Source of the DNA: Corynebacterium sphenisci DSM 44792
GTDB lineage: Bacteria > Actinomycetota > Actinomycetes > Mycobacteriales > Mycobacteriaceae
NCBI RefSeq assembly: GCF_001941505.1
Contig: NZ_CP009248.1
Span: 1,116,001-1,180,000 of the forward strand
Reading direction: 5' to 3'
Length of the DNA: 64,000 nt
Positions 48,189 through 60,720 of the stretch are shown here, piece by piece. The stretch's first letter is position 1. Each line of letters starts with the position of its first letter. The position numbers and the translations under genes were made by a program. The notes beneath the pieces are model-generated. The model did no database searches. It was given only the letters and a program-made list of their open reading frames with translations, and was not told where the DNA came from.

Positions 48189-50420
48189 ATGAGCGACAAC
48201 ACCCAATACGAGTACGAGGACGACTTCTCCGACATCGTCGAGACGGTCGCCGTCATCGACAACGGGGACTTCGGCAAGCGCGAGGTGCGCTTCGAGACGG
48301 GCCAGCTGGCCCTGCAGGCCGACGGGGCGGTCACCGCCTACCTCGACGACGACACGATGATGCTGGCCACCACCTGCGCATCGAGCAAGCCCCGGGAGCA
48401 CCTGGACTTCTTCCCCCTCACCGTCGACGTGGAGGAGCGGATGTACGCCGCCGGGCGTATCCCGGGCTCCTTCTTCCGGCGGGAGGGCCGGCCCAGCCAG
48501 GACGCGATCCTGGCCTGCCGGCTGATCGACCGGCCGCTGCGGCCCACCTTCGTCAAGGGCCTGCGCAACGAGATCCAGATCATCATCACCGTGCTGAGCC
48601 TGGATCCGAAGGACATGTACGACGTGGTGGCGATCAACGCCGCCTCCGCGGCCACCCAGCTCTCCGGGCTGCCGGTGTCCGGCCCCGTCGGCGGGGTGCG
48701 CATGGCGCTGGTCGCCGACGAGAAGCACCGCGACGGCGCCTGGGTGGCCTTCCCCACCCAGGAGCAGCACGAGTCCGCGCTGTTCGAGATCGTCGTCGCC
48801 GGCCGGCTCACCGGCGACGGCGACGGCGCCGACAACGTGGCCATCATGATGGTCGAGGCCGGCGCCACCGAGGGCGTCACCGGCCTCATCGCCGCCGGCG
48901 GGCCCGCGCCCACCGAGTCCGTGGTGGCCGCCGGCCTGGAGGCCGCCAAACCGCATATCGCCGAGCTGTGCCGCGCCCAGCGCGCCCTGGCCGAGGAGGC
49001 CGCCGGCGAGGTCCGCGAGTTCCCGCTGTACCCGGCCTACGCCGAGGAGGTGCACGCCGCGGTGGAGAAGCTGGCCCGCAAGAAGCTGCCGAAGCTGCTG
49101 CGCACCCCCGGCAAGCAGGAGCGCGACGACGCCACCAACGAGCACATGGCCGAGGTGGTGGACAAGCTCGCCGAGGACTTCCCGGAGCGGGAGAACGAGA
49201 TCCGCAACGCCTACAACGCGGTGATGAAGTCCGTGGTGCGGGAGATGATCCTCGCCGAGGGCTACCGCATCGACGGCCGCGCCACCGACGCGATCCGGGA
49301 CCTGGGCGTGGAGATCGAGCTCATCCCGCGCGCCCACGGCTCCGCCCTGTTCGAGCGCGGCGAGACCCAGATCCTGGGCGTGACCACCCTGGACATGATG
49401 AAGATGGAGCAGCAGATCGACTCGCTGAGCCCCGTCGATCACAAGCGCTACATGCACCACTACAACTTCCCGCCGTACTCCACCGGCGAGACCGGCCGGG
49501 TGGGCTCCCCGAAGCGCCGCGAGGTCGGCCACGGGGCGCTCGCCGAGCGCGCGCTGCTGCCGGTGCTGCCCACCCGCGAGGAGTTCCCCTACGCCATCCG
49601 GCAGGTCTCCGAGGCGCTGGGCTCCAACGGCTCGACCTCGATGGGCTCGGTGTGCGCCTCCACGCTGTCGCTGTACAACGCGGGCGTGCCGCTGAAGGCC
49701 CCGGTCGCGGGCATCGCGATGGGCCTGGTCTCCGGCGAGGTGGACGGGGAGACCCGCTACGTGGCGCTGACCGACATCCTCGGCGCCGAGGACGCCTTCG
49801 GCGACATGGACTTCAAGGTCGCCGGCACCGCGGACTACATCACCGCCCTGCAGCTGGACACCAAGCTCGACGGCATCCCCTCGAAGGTGCTCGCCGACGC
49901 CCTGGCCCAGGCCAAGGACGCCCGGGAGACCATCCTCGCGGTGATGGAGGAGGCCATCGACGGCCCCGACGAGATGAGCCCGCTGGCCCCGCGGATCACC
50001 ACCATCACCGTGCCGCCCTCGAAGATCGGCGAGGTGATCGGGCCCAAGGGCAAGATCATCAACGGGATCACCGAGGAGACCGGCGCGGACGTGTCCATCG
50101 AGGACGACGGCACCGTGTACGTCTCGGCGACCTCCGGGGAGGCCGCGGAGGCCGCGATCGAGAAGATCAACGCGATCGCCAACCCGCAGCTGCCCAAGGT
50201 CGGAGAGCGCTACCTGGGCACCGTGGTGAAGACCACCGCCTTCGGCGCCTTCGTCTCCCTGGTGCCCGGCCGCGACGGCCTGGTGCACATCTCCAAGCTC
50301 GGCGACGGCAAGCGGATCGACAAGGTCGAGGACGTGGTCACCGTCGGCGACAAGCTCCAGGTGGAGATCGCCGACATCGACAACCGCGGCAAGATCTCGC
50401 TGGTCCCGGTCAAGGAGTAG
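48189..50420 (+). CDS. pnp: Polynucleotide phosphorylase
   Basis: PNPase degrades RNA 3' to 5' phosphorolytically and, in actinobacteria, may also make 3' tails. The product is 743 aa: two RNase PH domains (F-F-R-R-E-G-R-P and [14 protein letters not shown]), a helical linker, then KH (I-G-P-K-G-K-I-I) and S1 ([17 protein letters not shown]) domains. The ATG at 48189 gives the M-S-D start typical of the genus; GTG 48174 would add five residues with only a weak GAAAG upstream. Confidence 0.97.
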   Translation: MSDNTQYEYEDDFSDIVETVAVIDNGDFGKREVRFETGQLALQADGAVTAYLDDDTMMLATTCASSKPREHLDFFPLTVDVEERMYAAGRIPGSFFRREGRPSQDAILACRLIDRPLRPTFVKGLRNEIQIIITVLSLDPKDMYDVVAINAASAATQLSGLPVSGPVGGVRMALVADEKHRDGAWVAFPTQEQHESALFEIVVAGRLTGDGDGADNVAIMMVEAGATEGVTGLIAAGGPAPTESVVAAGLEAAKPHIAELCRAQRALAEEAAGEVREFPLYPAYAEEVHAAVEKLARKKLPKLLRTPGKQERDDATNEHMAEVVDKLAEDFPERENEIRNAYNAVMKSVVREMILAEGYRIDGRATDAIRDLGVEIELIPRAHGSALFERGETQILGVTTLDMMKMEQQIDSLSPVDHKRYMHHYNFPPYSTGETGRVGSPKRREVGHGALAERALLPVLPTREEFPYAIRQVSEALGSNGSTSMGSVCASTLSLYNAGVPLKAPVAGIAMGLVSGEVDGETRYVALTDILGAEDAFGDMDFKVAGTADYITALQLDTKLDGIPSKVLADALAQAKDARETILAVMEEAIDGPDEMSPLAPRITTITVPPSKIGEVIGPKGKIINGITEETGADVSIEDDGTVYVSATSGEAAEAAIEKINAIANPQLPKVGERYLGTVVKTTAFGAFVSLVPGRDGLVHISKLGDGKRIDKVEDVVTVGDKLQVEIADIDNRGKISLVPVKE

Positions 50421-50478
50421 CCCCGCCCCCAGGCGCGCGCCCCGACCCCCCGGGGCCGCGCCGCGCGCCTCGCCCCCC

Positions 50479-50519
50479 GGCCCCCGGCCGGACGCCCCCG
50501 CGGCGTCCGCCCGGGGGCC
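50479..50519 (+). terminator. Two-tier hairpin after pnp
   Basis: GGCCCCCGG (50479-50487) pairs with 50511-50519, and CGGACGCC pairs with GGCGTCCG inside, with a CCCGC loop. There is no U-tract. Confidence 0.55.
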
Positions 50520-50554
50520 GCGGCGCTTCCGCCCGGCGGCGCCCCCGGACCCCG

Positions 50555-50681
50555 GTAGCGGTGTTCACCGACGGGGGTACCCTGGGGTCGGGTTCTCCCG
50601 GCCGGACGGCGGCGGGGCCGGGACCCGGGCGGGCGCGGGCCGCGCCGCCCAGCCGACGCCGCCCGAGGCGAGGATGTGCCC
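50555..50681 (+). promoter_or_regulatory. Promoter region of the galactose-cluster epimerase gene
   Basis: TACCCT (50578-50583) is a possible -10, with TAGCGG 17 bp upstream as a weak -35. GGTGTTCACC lies between them and could be part of an operator. The leader is about 90 nt. Confidence 0.35.
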
Positions 50682-51641
50682 ATGAACGACGACCCCGGGG
50701 CGCGCACCATGCTGTGCGCCGGCGACTACCAGGCGTGGATCGGCGAGGTGGGCGGTGGCCCGCGCAGCCTGCGGCACCGCGGCCGGCCGCTGCTGGCCGA
50801 GTACCCGGAGGCGACGCCGCCGCCGCTGGACGCCGGGATCCTGCTCGCGCCCTGGCCGAACCGCACCCGCGACGGCGAATACTCCTTCGCCGGCCGGGCG
50901 CACCGCCTGGTGGTCACCGAACCGCCCCGGCACACCGCCATCCACGGCTTCACCGGGCGGATGGCCTGGTCCCCGGCCGCCCCCGAGGGCGCCGCCCACC
51001 CGGAGCGCACCATCCGCCGCCGGCTGCGCATCCCCGAGCAGCCCGGGTGGCCCTGGCCCCTGGAGCTCACCGCGGACTGGACCCTGGACGCCGACACCGG
51101 GCTCACCGGGGAGCTGACGGTGGCGAACCTCGCCGGCCAGGAGTGCCCGCTCGGGGTGGGCTGGCACCCCTACCTCGTCGCCTGCGGGGCGGAGCTCGAC
51201 GAGACCGTCCTGGAGGCCCCGGTGACCACCGCGCTGCCGCTGGACCCGCGGCGCAATCTGCCGATCGGCGATCCCGGCCCGGCGGATCCGGTGCTCGGCG
51301 AGGTCGGCGGCCGGCGCACCGGGGCCGGCTGGTCGGTGCCGATGGACGGCACCTGGCTGGACCACTGCTTCGGCGCCGCCGCGGACCCCGACGGCGTGCT
51401 GCGCGCCCGGTTGCGCGGCCCGGAGGGGGCGGTGGAGCTGCGCGCCGGCGGCGAATTCGGCTGGCTGCAGATCTACACCGCGGACCCGGCCCGGGGGGAG
51501 GGCTTCCCGGGCCTGGGCCGGGCGGTGGCGGTGGAGCCGATGACCTGCCCGCCGGACGCGCTGAACTCGGGCACCGATCTGCTCACCCTGGCCCCGGGGG
51601 AGCGACGCCGCTTCGAGGTCGGCATCCGGGCGATCGACTGA
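50682..51641 (+). CDS. Aldose 1-epimerase family protein
   Basis: The 319-residue product has the galactose mutarotase fold: N-R-T-R-D-G-E-Y-S-F-A-G, the catalytic His region H-T-A-I-H-G-F, G-V-G-W-H-P-Y (second His), a W-L-D-H-C-F-G segment and a Glu in A-V-A-V-E-P-M-T. Mutarotases convert beta- to alpha-galactose for galactokinase. It heads the galactose cluster, upstream of a sugar/sodium symporter, galT and galK, which supports that role; specificity could be wider. ATG 50682 is preferred over GTG 50676. Confidence 0.9.
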   Translation: MNDDPGARTMLCAGDYQAWIGEVGGGPRSLRHRGRPLLAEYPEATPPPLDAGILLAPWPNRTRDGEYSFAGRAHRLVVTEPPRHTAIHGFTGRMAWSPAAPEGAAHPERTIRRRLRIPEQPGWPWPLELTADWTLDADTGLTGELTVANLAGQECPLGVGWHPYLVACGAELDETVLEAPVTTALPLDPRRNLPIGDPGPADPVLGEVGGRRTGAGWSVPMDGTWLDHCFGAAADPDGVLRARLRGPEGAVELRAGGEFGWLQIYTADPARGEGFPGLGRAVAVEPMTCPPDALNSGTDLLTLAPGERRRFEVGIRAID

Positions 51642-52041
51642 TCCGGCCGGACCCGGCCCCGGCCGCCGCCGCGGCCGGGGCCGGGGTGCGCGCAGGGGTG
51701 CCCCGGCGGGGCCGGGGGCCGCTGCGGTGAGCGCCGCTTAGCACCCGGTGCCGCCCGGTTATCCGTCCCCTGATCGATTCAGAAGGGTAATGAAACCCGG
51801 GGGATTTCCCGGTACGGCCGAAAATGTGGCCATTCCCACGTCGCCGGGGGAGGCGGAAACCGCGTCCCGCGGGTAAACCGGGGGTGACGGGCAAATGCAC
51901 GCGAGGTACGGCCCCCGGGGTCGCCGGCGGCTCGTCATGCCGGCCGCGTGTGGCGCCCCACGGCAATCCGGGCCCGGCCGCGCCGGCCGCACCCGCGGCC
52001 TCCCCGCGCGGGCCCACGGCAAAGGAGACGTGACCTTGATC
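51642..52041 (+). promoter_or_regulatory. 400-bp gene-free region before the symporter
   Basis: No gene is evident. TAATGA (51788-51793) is a possible -10. CCGGG-GGATTT-CCCGG (51797-51812) overlaps the expected start site, as an operator would. A GTGG/CCAC repeat lies near 51826-51839. AAAGGAG at 52021-52027 is the ribosome-binding site. A short minus-strand ORF across this region looks non-coding. Confidence 0.4.
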
Positions 52042-53697
52042 ATGGCTCAGGAGGCCCTGCGCCTCAACGCCACCTGGGTGGACTACTCACTGGTGGCGCT
52101 GTACTTCATCTTCGTGCTCGGCATCGGATGGGCCGCTCGGTCCAAGGTGTCCAGCTCGATCGACTTCTTCCTCTCCGGCAGGTCCCTGCCGGCCTGGGTG
52201 ACCGGGCTCGCCTTCATCTCGGCGAACCTCGGCGCCGTGGAGATCGTCGGCATGAGCGCCAACGGCGTCGAATACGGCTTCCAGACGATGCACTACTTCT
52301 GGATCGGCGCCATCCCGGCGATGGTCTTCCTCGGCATCGTGATGATGCCCTTCTACTACGGCTCCAAGGTCCGCTCGGTGCCGGAGTTCATGCTCCGCCG
52401 CTTCGGGCCCGGGGCGCACCTGGTCAACGCGATCTCCTTCGCGGTGGCCCAGCTGCTCATCGCGGGCATCAACCTGCTGCTGCTGGCCAAGGTGGTCAAC
52501 TCCCTGCTCGGCTGGCCGCTGCTGGTCACCCTGCTCATCGCCGCGGTGATCGTGCTGTCCTACATCACCCTCGGCGGGCTGTCCGCGGCGATCTACAACG
52601 AGGTGCTCCAGTTCTTCGTGATCGTCGCCGCCCTGGTCCCGCTGACCCTGATCGGCCTGCACAACGTCGGCGGCTGGGGCGGGCTGAAGACCGCCCTGAA
52701 CGCGGAGAGCCACTTCCACACCTGGCCGGGCACCGACATCTCCGGCTTCGACAACCCGATCGTCTCCGTCATCGGGCTGACCTTCGGCCTCGGCTTCGTG
52801 CTCTCCTTCGGCTACTGGACCACCAACTTCGTCGAGGTGCAGCGCTCCATGGCCGCCGATTCGCTCTCCGCGGCCCGGCGCACCCCGATCATCGGTGCCT
52901 TCCCGAAGATGTTCGTGCCCTTCGTGGTGGTGCTCCCCGGCATGATCGCCGCGGCCACCGTCGCCCCGATCATGGACTCCACCGCCCCGCCGAATGACGC
53001 GATGCTCTACCTCATGCGGGATCTGCTGCCCAACGGGCTGCTCGGCGTGGCCCTGGCCGGCCTGCTGGCCGCGTTCATGGCCGGCATGGCGGCGAACATC
53101 TCCGCCTTCAACACCGTGTTCAGCTACGACATCTGGCAGACCTACGTGGTCAAGGACCGCGCCGACGACTACTACCTGAAGGTGGGCCGGCTGGCCACCA
53201 TCGGGGCCACCGTGATCGCGGTGGGCACCGCGCTCATCGCGGACAACTTCGGCAACGTCATGGACTACCTGCAGACGCTGTTCGGCTTCTTCAACGCGCC
53301 CCTGTTCGCCACCTTCATCCTGGGCATGTTCTGGAAGCGGATGACCCCCACCGCCGGCTGGGTGGGCCTGGTGCTGGGCACCCTGTCCGCGATGACCTAC
53401 TGGGGCATCTCCGAGTTCGCCGGGCTGGAGGCCGGGTTCTTCAACCTGCCCGGGCAGGGCACCGCCTTCGTCGCGGCGTCCATCGCCTTCGCCGTGGACA
53501 TCATCGCCTCGATCATCGTCTCGCTGGTCACCGAGCCGAAGCCGGACCATGAGCTGGTCGGCTTCGTCAAGTCCGTGACCCCCAAGGAGGATCTCGTGGA
53601 CGCCGCGGAGGAGTGCCTGCCCTGGTACCGCCGCACCGTCCCGCTGGGCATGCTCTGCCTCGCCATGGTCCTGGTCCTCAACGTCATCTTCGCCTAG
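52042..53697 (+). CDS. Sodium:solute symporter (SSS family), probably galactose
   Basis: The 551-residue product has about 14 membrane segments. It has the SSS pattern D-Y-x-L-V-A-L-Y-F, then F-F-L-S-G-R-S-L-P-A-W-V-T-G, A-N-L-G-A-V-E-I-V-G-M-S-A-N-G, and G-Y-W-T-T-N-F-V-E-V-Q-R-S-M-A. These resemble the SGLT branch. It lies between a mutarotase-like gene and galT/galK, so galactose is the likely substrate. The start is uncertain: AAAGGAG is 2 nt from GTG 52030, 8 nt from TTG 52036 and 14 nt from ATG 52042. The ATG is given, but TTG 52036 has the best spacing. Confidence 0.9.
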   Translation: MAQEALRLNATWVDYSLVALYFIFVLGIGWAARSKVSSSIDFFLSGRSLPAWVTGLAFISANLGAVEIVGMSANGVEYGFQTMHYFWIGAIPAMVFLGIVMMPFYYGSKVRSVPEFMLRRFGPGAHLVNAISFAVAQLLIAGINLLLLAKVVNSLLGWPLLVTLLIAAVIVLSYITLGGLSAAIYNEVLQFFVIVAALVPLTLIGLHNVGGWGGLKTALNAESHFHTWPGTDISGFDNPIVSVIGLTFGLGFVLSFGYWTTNFVEVQRSMAADSLSAARRTPIIGAFPKMFVPFVVVLPGMIAAATVAPIMDSTAPPNDAMLYLMRDLLPNGLLGVALAGLLAAFMAGMAANISAFNTVFSYDIWQTYVVKDRADDYYLKVGRLATIGATVIAVGTALIADNFGNVMDYLQTLFGFFNAPLFATFILGMFWKRMTPTAGWVGLVLGTLSAMTYWGISEFAGLEAGFFNLPGQGTAFVAASIAFAVDIIASIIVSLVTEPKPDHELVGFVKSVTPKEDLVDAAEECLPWYRRTVPLGMLCLAMVLVLNVIFA

Positions 53698-53709
53698 GAG
53701 GGATTACCC

Positions 53710-54015
53710 ATGGCAACCAACGACACCCCCCGCGCCGGCCGGCGCTCCGCCGGCGCCTTCGACATCCGCAACGTGATCGGGCTGCTGCTCGCCCTCTACG
53801 GGGTGGTGCTGCTGCTCTCCGCGATGCTGCTCGACCCGGGCCTGAACCCGGACACCGGGCTGCCCAAGGAGGCGATGTACAACACCTGGGCGGGCGTCGC
53901 CCTGGTCGTCGTCGCCGCCGTGTTCTTCATCTGGGCGAAGCTGCGCCCCATCATCGTGCCCGTGGAACCGGGCACCGTGGAGGCCCAGGCGCTCGCCGCG
54001 GAGGGGGAGGCGTAG
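53710..54015 (+). CDS. Small two-helix membrane protein next to the symporter
   Basis: The 101-residue product has a basic N-terminus (R-A-G-R-R-S), a first hydrophobic helix (V-I-G-L-L-L-A-L-Y-G-V-V-L-L-L), a loop with L-D-P-G-L-N-P-D-T-G-L-P, a second helix (W-A-G-V-A-L-V-V-V-A-A-V-F-F-I-W) and an acidic tail. I do not recognise a named family. It starts 13 nt after the symporter stop with GGAGGG upstream, and galT follows 4 nt later, so it is made together with the symporter. It could be a symporter accessory subunit. Confidence 0.85.
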   Translation: MATNDTPRAGRRSAGAFDIRNVIGLLLALYGVVLLLSAMLLDPGLNPDTGLPKEAMYNTWAGVALVVVAAVFFIWAKLRPIIVPVEPGTVEAQALAAEGEA

Positions 54016-54018
54016 CCG

Positions 54019-55148
54019 GTGGCCGAGCACGAATTCGCCGTCACCCGCACCACCCTCGCCGACGGCCGGGAGCTGATCTACTTCGACGACTCCCCGGGCT
54101 ACGCCACCGGGGAGCGGGTCCGCGAGCTGCATGACGCCCGGGACCTGCCGGAGGCGATCACCGAATCCGAGCTGCGCCGGGATCCGCTCACCGGGGACTG
54201 GTACGCCTACGCCGCGCACCGGATGAACCGCACCTTCATGCCCCCGGCCAACGAGGATCCGCTGGCGCCGACCCGGCCCGGGGAACCGCCCACCGAGGTG
54301 CCCGCCGAGGACTACGACGTGGTGGTCTTCGAGAACCGCTTCCCCTCGCTGTCCATGCACATGGAGGTGCCGGAGGACTTCGCCGGCGATGTCGAGGGCC
54401 AGGGGCTGGTGCAGCGCCGCCCGGCGCTGGCCCGCTGCGAGGTGGTCTGCTTCACCCCCGAGGTCTCCGGGTCCTTCCGGGACCTGCCGCGGCGCCGGGT
54501 GCGCACCGTGATCGAGGCCTGGGCGCACCGCACCCGGGAGCTCTCCGAGATCGAGGGGGTGCGCCTGGTGTTCCCCTTCGAGAACCGGGGCGAGGAGATC
54601 GGGGTCACCCTGCAGCACCCGCACGGGCAGATCTACTCCTACCCCTACCTGCCGCCGCGGGCGGCGGCGATCGCCCGGCGCTGCCGGGAGCACCGGGCCG
54701 AAACCGGCCGGGAGCTCTTCGACGATCTGCTCGCCGCCGAGCGCGGTTCCCGGCGCCGGGTGCTCATCGAGGGGGAGCATTTCCTGGCCTTCGTGCCGGC
54801 CTTCGCGAAATGGCCGGTGGAGGCGATGGTGGTGCCCTACCGGGACGTGCCCGACTTCGCCGCGCTCACCGACCCGGAGAAGGAGGAGCTGGCCGGGATC
54901 CTGCTGGATCTGCTCGGCCGGCTGGATCGCTTCTTCGAGGGCGTCGAGCGCACCCCCTACATCGCCTCGTGGAACCAGGCGCCGGTGGGGGAGGACCGCC
55001 GGGACGGCCGGCTGCACCTGCAGCTGTACTCGATGATGCGCTCGCCGGGGCGGATGAAGTTCCTCGCGGGCAGCGAATCCGGGCAGGGGGCGTGGATCTC
55101 CGACACCACCCCCGAGCGGATCGCGGACCGGTTCCGGGAGGTGGCCCG

Positions 55149-55152
<4 letters not shown>
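54019..55152 (+). CDS. galT: Galactose-1-phosphate uridylyltransferase
   Basis: GalT swaps galactose-1-phosphate with UDP-glucose in the Leloir pathway. The 377-residue product has the nucleotidyl-histidine site H-P-H-G-Q-I-Y-S-Y-P-Y (normally H-P-H-x-Q), preceded by R-L-V-F-P-F-E-N-R-G. It also has V-V-F-E-N-R-F-P-S-L and W-N-Q-A-P. The start is GTG 54019, 4 nt after the previous stop. It overlaps galK by 4 nt (ATGA). Confidence 0.96.
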
Positions 55153-56408
<1,256 letters not shown>

Positions 56409-56425
56409 GCCGGCCGCCGCCCGCC

Positions 56426-56458
56426 CCGCCCGCCGCCGGAGCCCCCGGCGGCGGGCGG
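56426..56458. terminator. 14-bp hairpin between convergent galK and MFS gene
   Basis: CGCCCGCCGCCGG (56427-56439) pairs with 56445-56457 around AGCCC, extended by one pair. It ends the galactose operon. Confidence 0.6.
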
Positions 56459-56465
56459 CGCCGCC

Positions 56466-57878
56466 TCAGACCAGCTCCACCCGCGGCCGGGGCCGGGGCC
56501 GGATCCGGGCGGCCAGCACCACCATCAGCGCCCCCAGCGCCGCCCCGGCGGCCATCGCCGCGCGGTGCCCGGCCACCAGGGCGCCGAGATCGGCGGGGCC
56601 GTCCCCGGCGGCGAGGCCGGCCACGGCCGCCGCCACGGCGACGAAGCAGGCGGTGCCCGCGGCCCCGGCGACCTGCTGCAGGGTGTTCAGCACCGCCGAA
56701 CCATCGGCCTGCAGCGCCTCCGGCAGCTCGCCCAGGCCCCAGGCGAACAGCGGGGTGAACACCAGGCCCAGGCCCAGCTCCAGCACCACGTGGCAGACCA
56801 CGATCCACCACAGCGGGCCGGCCTCGCCGAGGAAGCACAGCCCCGTCAGGGAGGCGGTGAGCGCCACCGTGCCGGGCAGCACCAGCGGGCGCGGGCCGGC
56901 CGCGTCGTACCAGCGCCCGATCAGCGGGCCGAGCAGCCCCATCGCCAGCGGCCCCGGCATCAGCATCAGCCCGATCACCAGCACATCCACCCCGCGGGCG
57001 GCCAGGTGCAGCGGCAGGATGATGATCACCCCGAACATCGCGGCGAACCCGGCGGCGAGCAGCGCCGCGGTGAGGCCGAAGGCGCGGGTGCGGAACACCG
57101 CCGGATCCAGCAGCGCCGCCCCCGCCCGGGCCAGCCGCAGCTGCCGGCGGGCGAACAGCGCCAGCGCCGCCGCGCCCACCGCCGCCGAGGCCCAGATCCC
57201 CGGCCCCGCCCCGGGCCCGGCCCCGGCCAGGGCGTGCACCGAGCCGCCGAAGCCGGCGGCGGCCAGCGCCAGGGAGGCCGGATCCAGCCGGCGCGACCCG
57301 CCGCCGCCGTGCCGGGGCAGCAGCGGCAGCCCGATGGCCAGGGCGGCCACCGCCACCGGCGCCATCGCCGCGAAGAGCATCCGCCACTGCCCGCCGGAGG
57401 CCCGCAGCAGCGCCCCGGACACCGTCGGCCCGATCGCCGGGGCCACCGCGATGACCACCGACATGGTGCCCATCATCGCCCCGCGGCGGTGCTCCGGGAC
57501 CAGCCGCAGCACCGTGGTCATCAGCAGCGGCAGCAGCACCGCGGTGCCCGCGGCCTGGGTGACCCGCCCGGCGAGCACCAGGGCGAAGCCGGGGGCGATC
57601 GCGCCCAGGGCGGTGCCGGCGACGAAGAGCCCCTGGGAGGCGGCGAAGAGCCCGCGCAGCGGGAAGCGGTCGATGAGGTAGCCGGTGGCCGGCACCACCA
57701 CCGCCATGGTGAGCAGGAAGGCGGTGGTCACCCACTGCGCCACCGGGGCGGTGAGCCCCAGGTCCGCGGCGAAGACCGGCACCGCCACGCTCATCACGGT
57801 CTCGTTGAGGATGGCGATGAAGGTCGCCCCCAGCAGCACCCAGATCGCCGCCTGCCCGCCGGCGCCACGCCGCGCCAT
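56466..57878 (-). CDS. MFS drug transporter, DHA2 (EmrB/QacA) type
   Basis: The 470-residue product has about 14 membrane helices. The first carries [14 protein letters not shown], followed by [20 protein letters not shown]. G-R-V-x-Q-A-A-G-T-A and G-P-T-V-S-G-A-L form motifs typical of DHA2 proton-drug antiporters. AAGGAG lies 7 nt before the ATG at 57878. It is convergent with galK and divergent from dapB. The substrate is unknown, and no regulator gene is adjacent. Confidence 0.92.
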   Translation of the reverse strand: MARRGAGGQAAIWVLLGATFIAILNETVMSVAVPVFAADLGLTAPVAQWVTTAFLLTMAVVVPATGYLIDRFPLRGLFAASQGLFVAGTALGAIAPGFALVLAGRVTQAAGTAVLLPLLMTTVLRLVPEHRRGAMMGTMSVVIAVAPAIGPTVSGALLRASGGQWRMLFAAMAPVAVAALAIGLPLLPRHGGGGSRRLDPASLALAAAGFGGSVHALAGAGPGAGPGIWASAAVGAAALALFARRQLRLARAGAALLDPAVFRTRAFGLTAALLAAGFAAMFGVIIILPLHLAARGVDVLVIGLMLMPGPLAMGLLGPLIGRWYDAAGPRPLVLPGTVALTASLTGLCFLGEAGPLWWIVVCHVVLELGLGLVFTPLFAWGLGELPEALQADGSAVLNTLQQVAGAAGTACFVAVAAAVAGLAAGDGPADLGALVAGHRAAMAAGAALGALMVVLAARIRPRPRPRVELV

Positions 57879-58049
57879 GTCCACGCTCCTTCCCGCACCC
57901 GGGGGAGGGCCGGCCCGGGCCGCGCCCCGGCCGCCCCGGGCGCCGACGGCGGGCCAGCCTACCGCCCGCCGCGGGCGCCGGGGCCGGCCGGGTCGGCGGG
58001 CCGCGCGCGGCGGCGCCGGGGCTGCGCCTAGAGTGGTCGCAGGCATTGA

Positions 58050-60720
<2,671 letters not shown>

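Noticed and set aside
51759..52043. 94-aa minus-strand ORF before the symporter
   Set aside because: No promoter or ribosome-binding site and Pro/Arg-rich translation; it crosses the likely control region.
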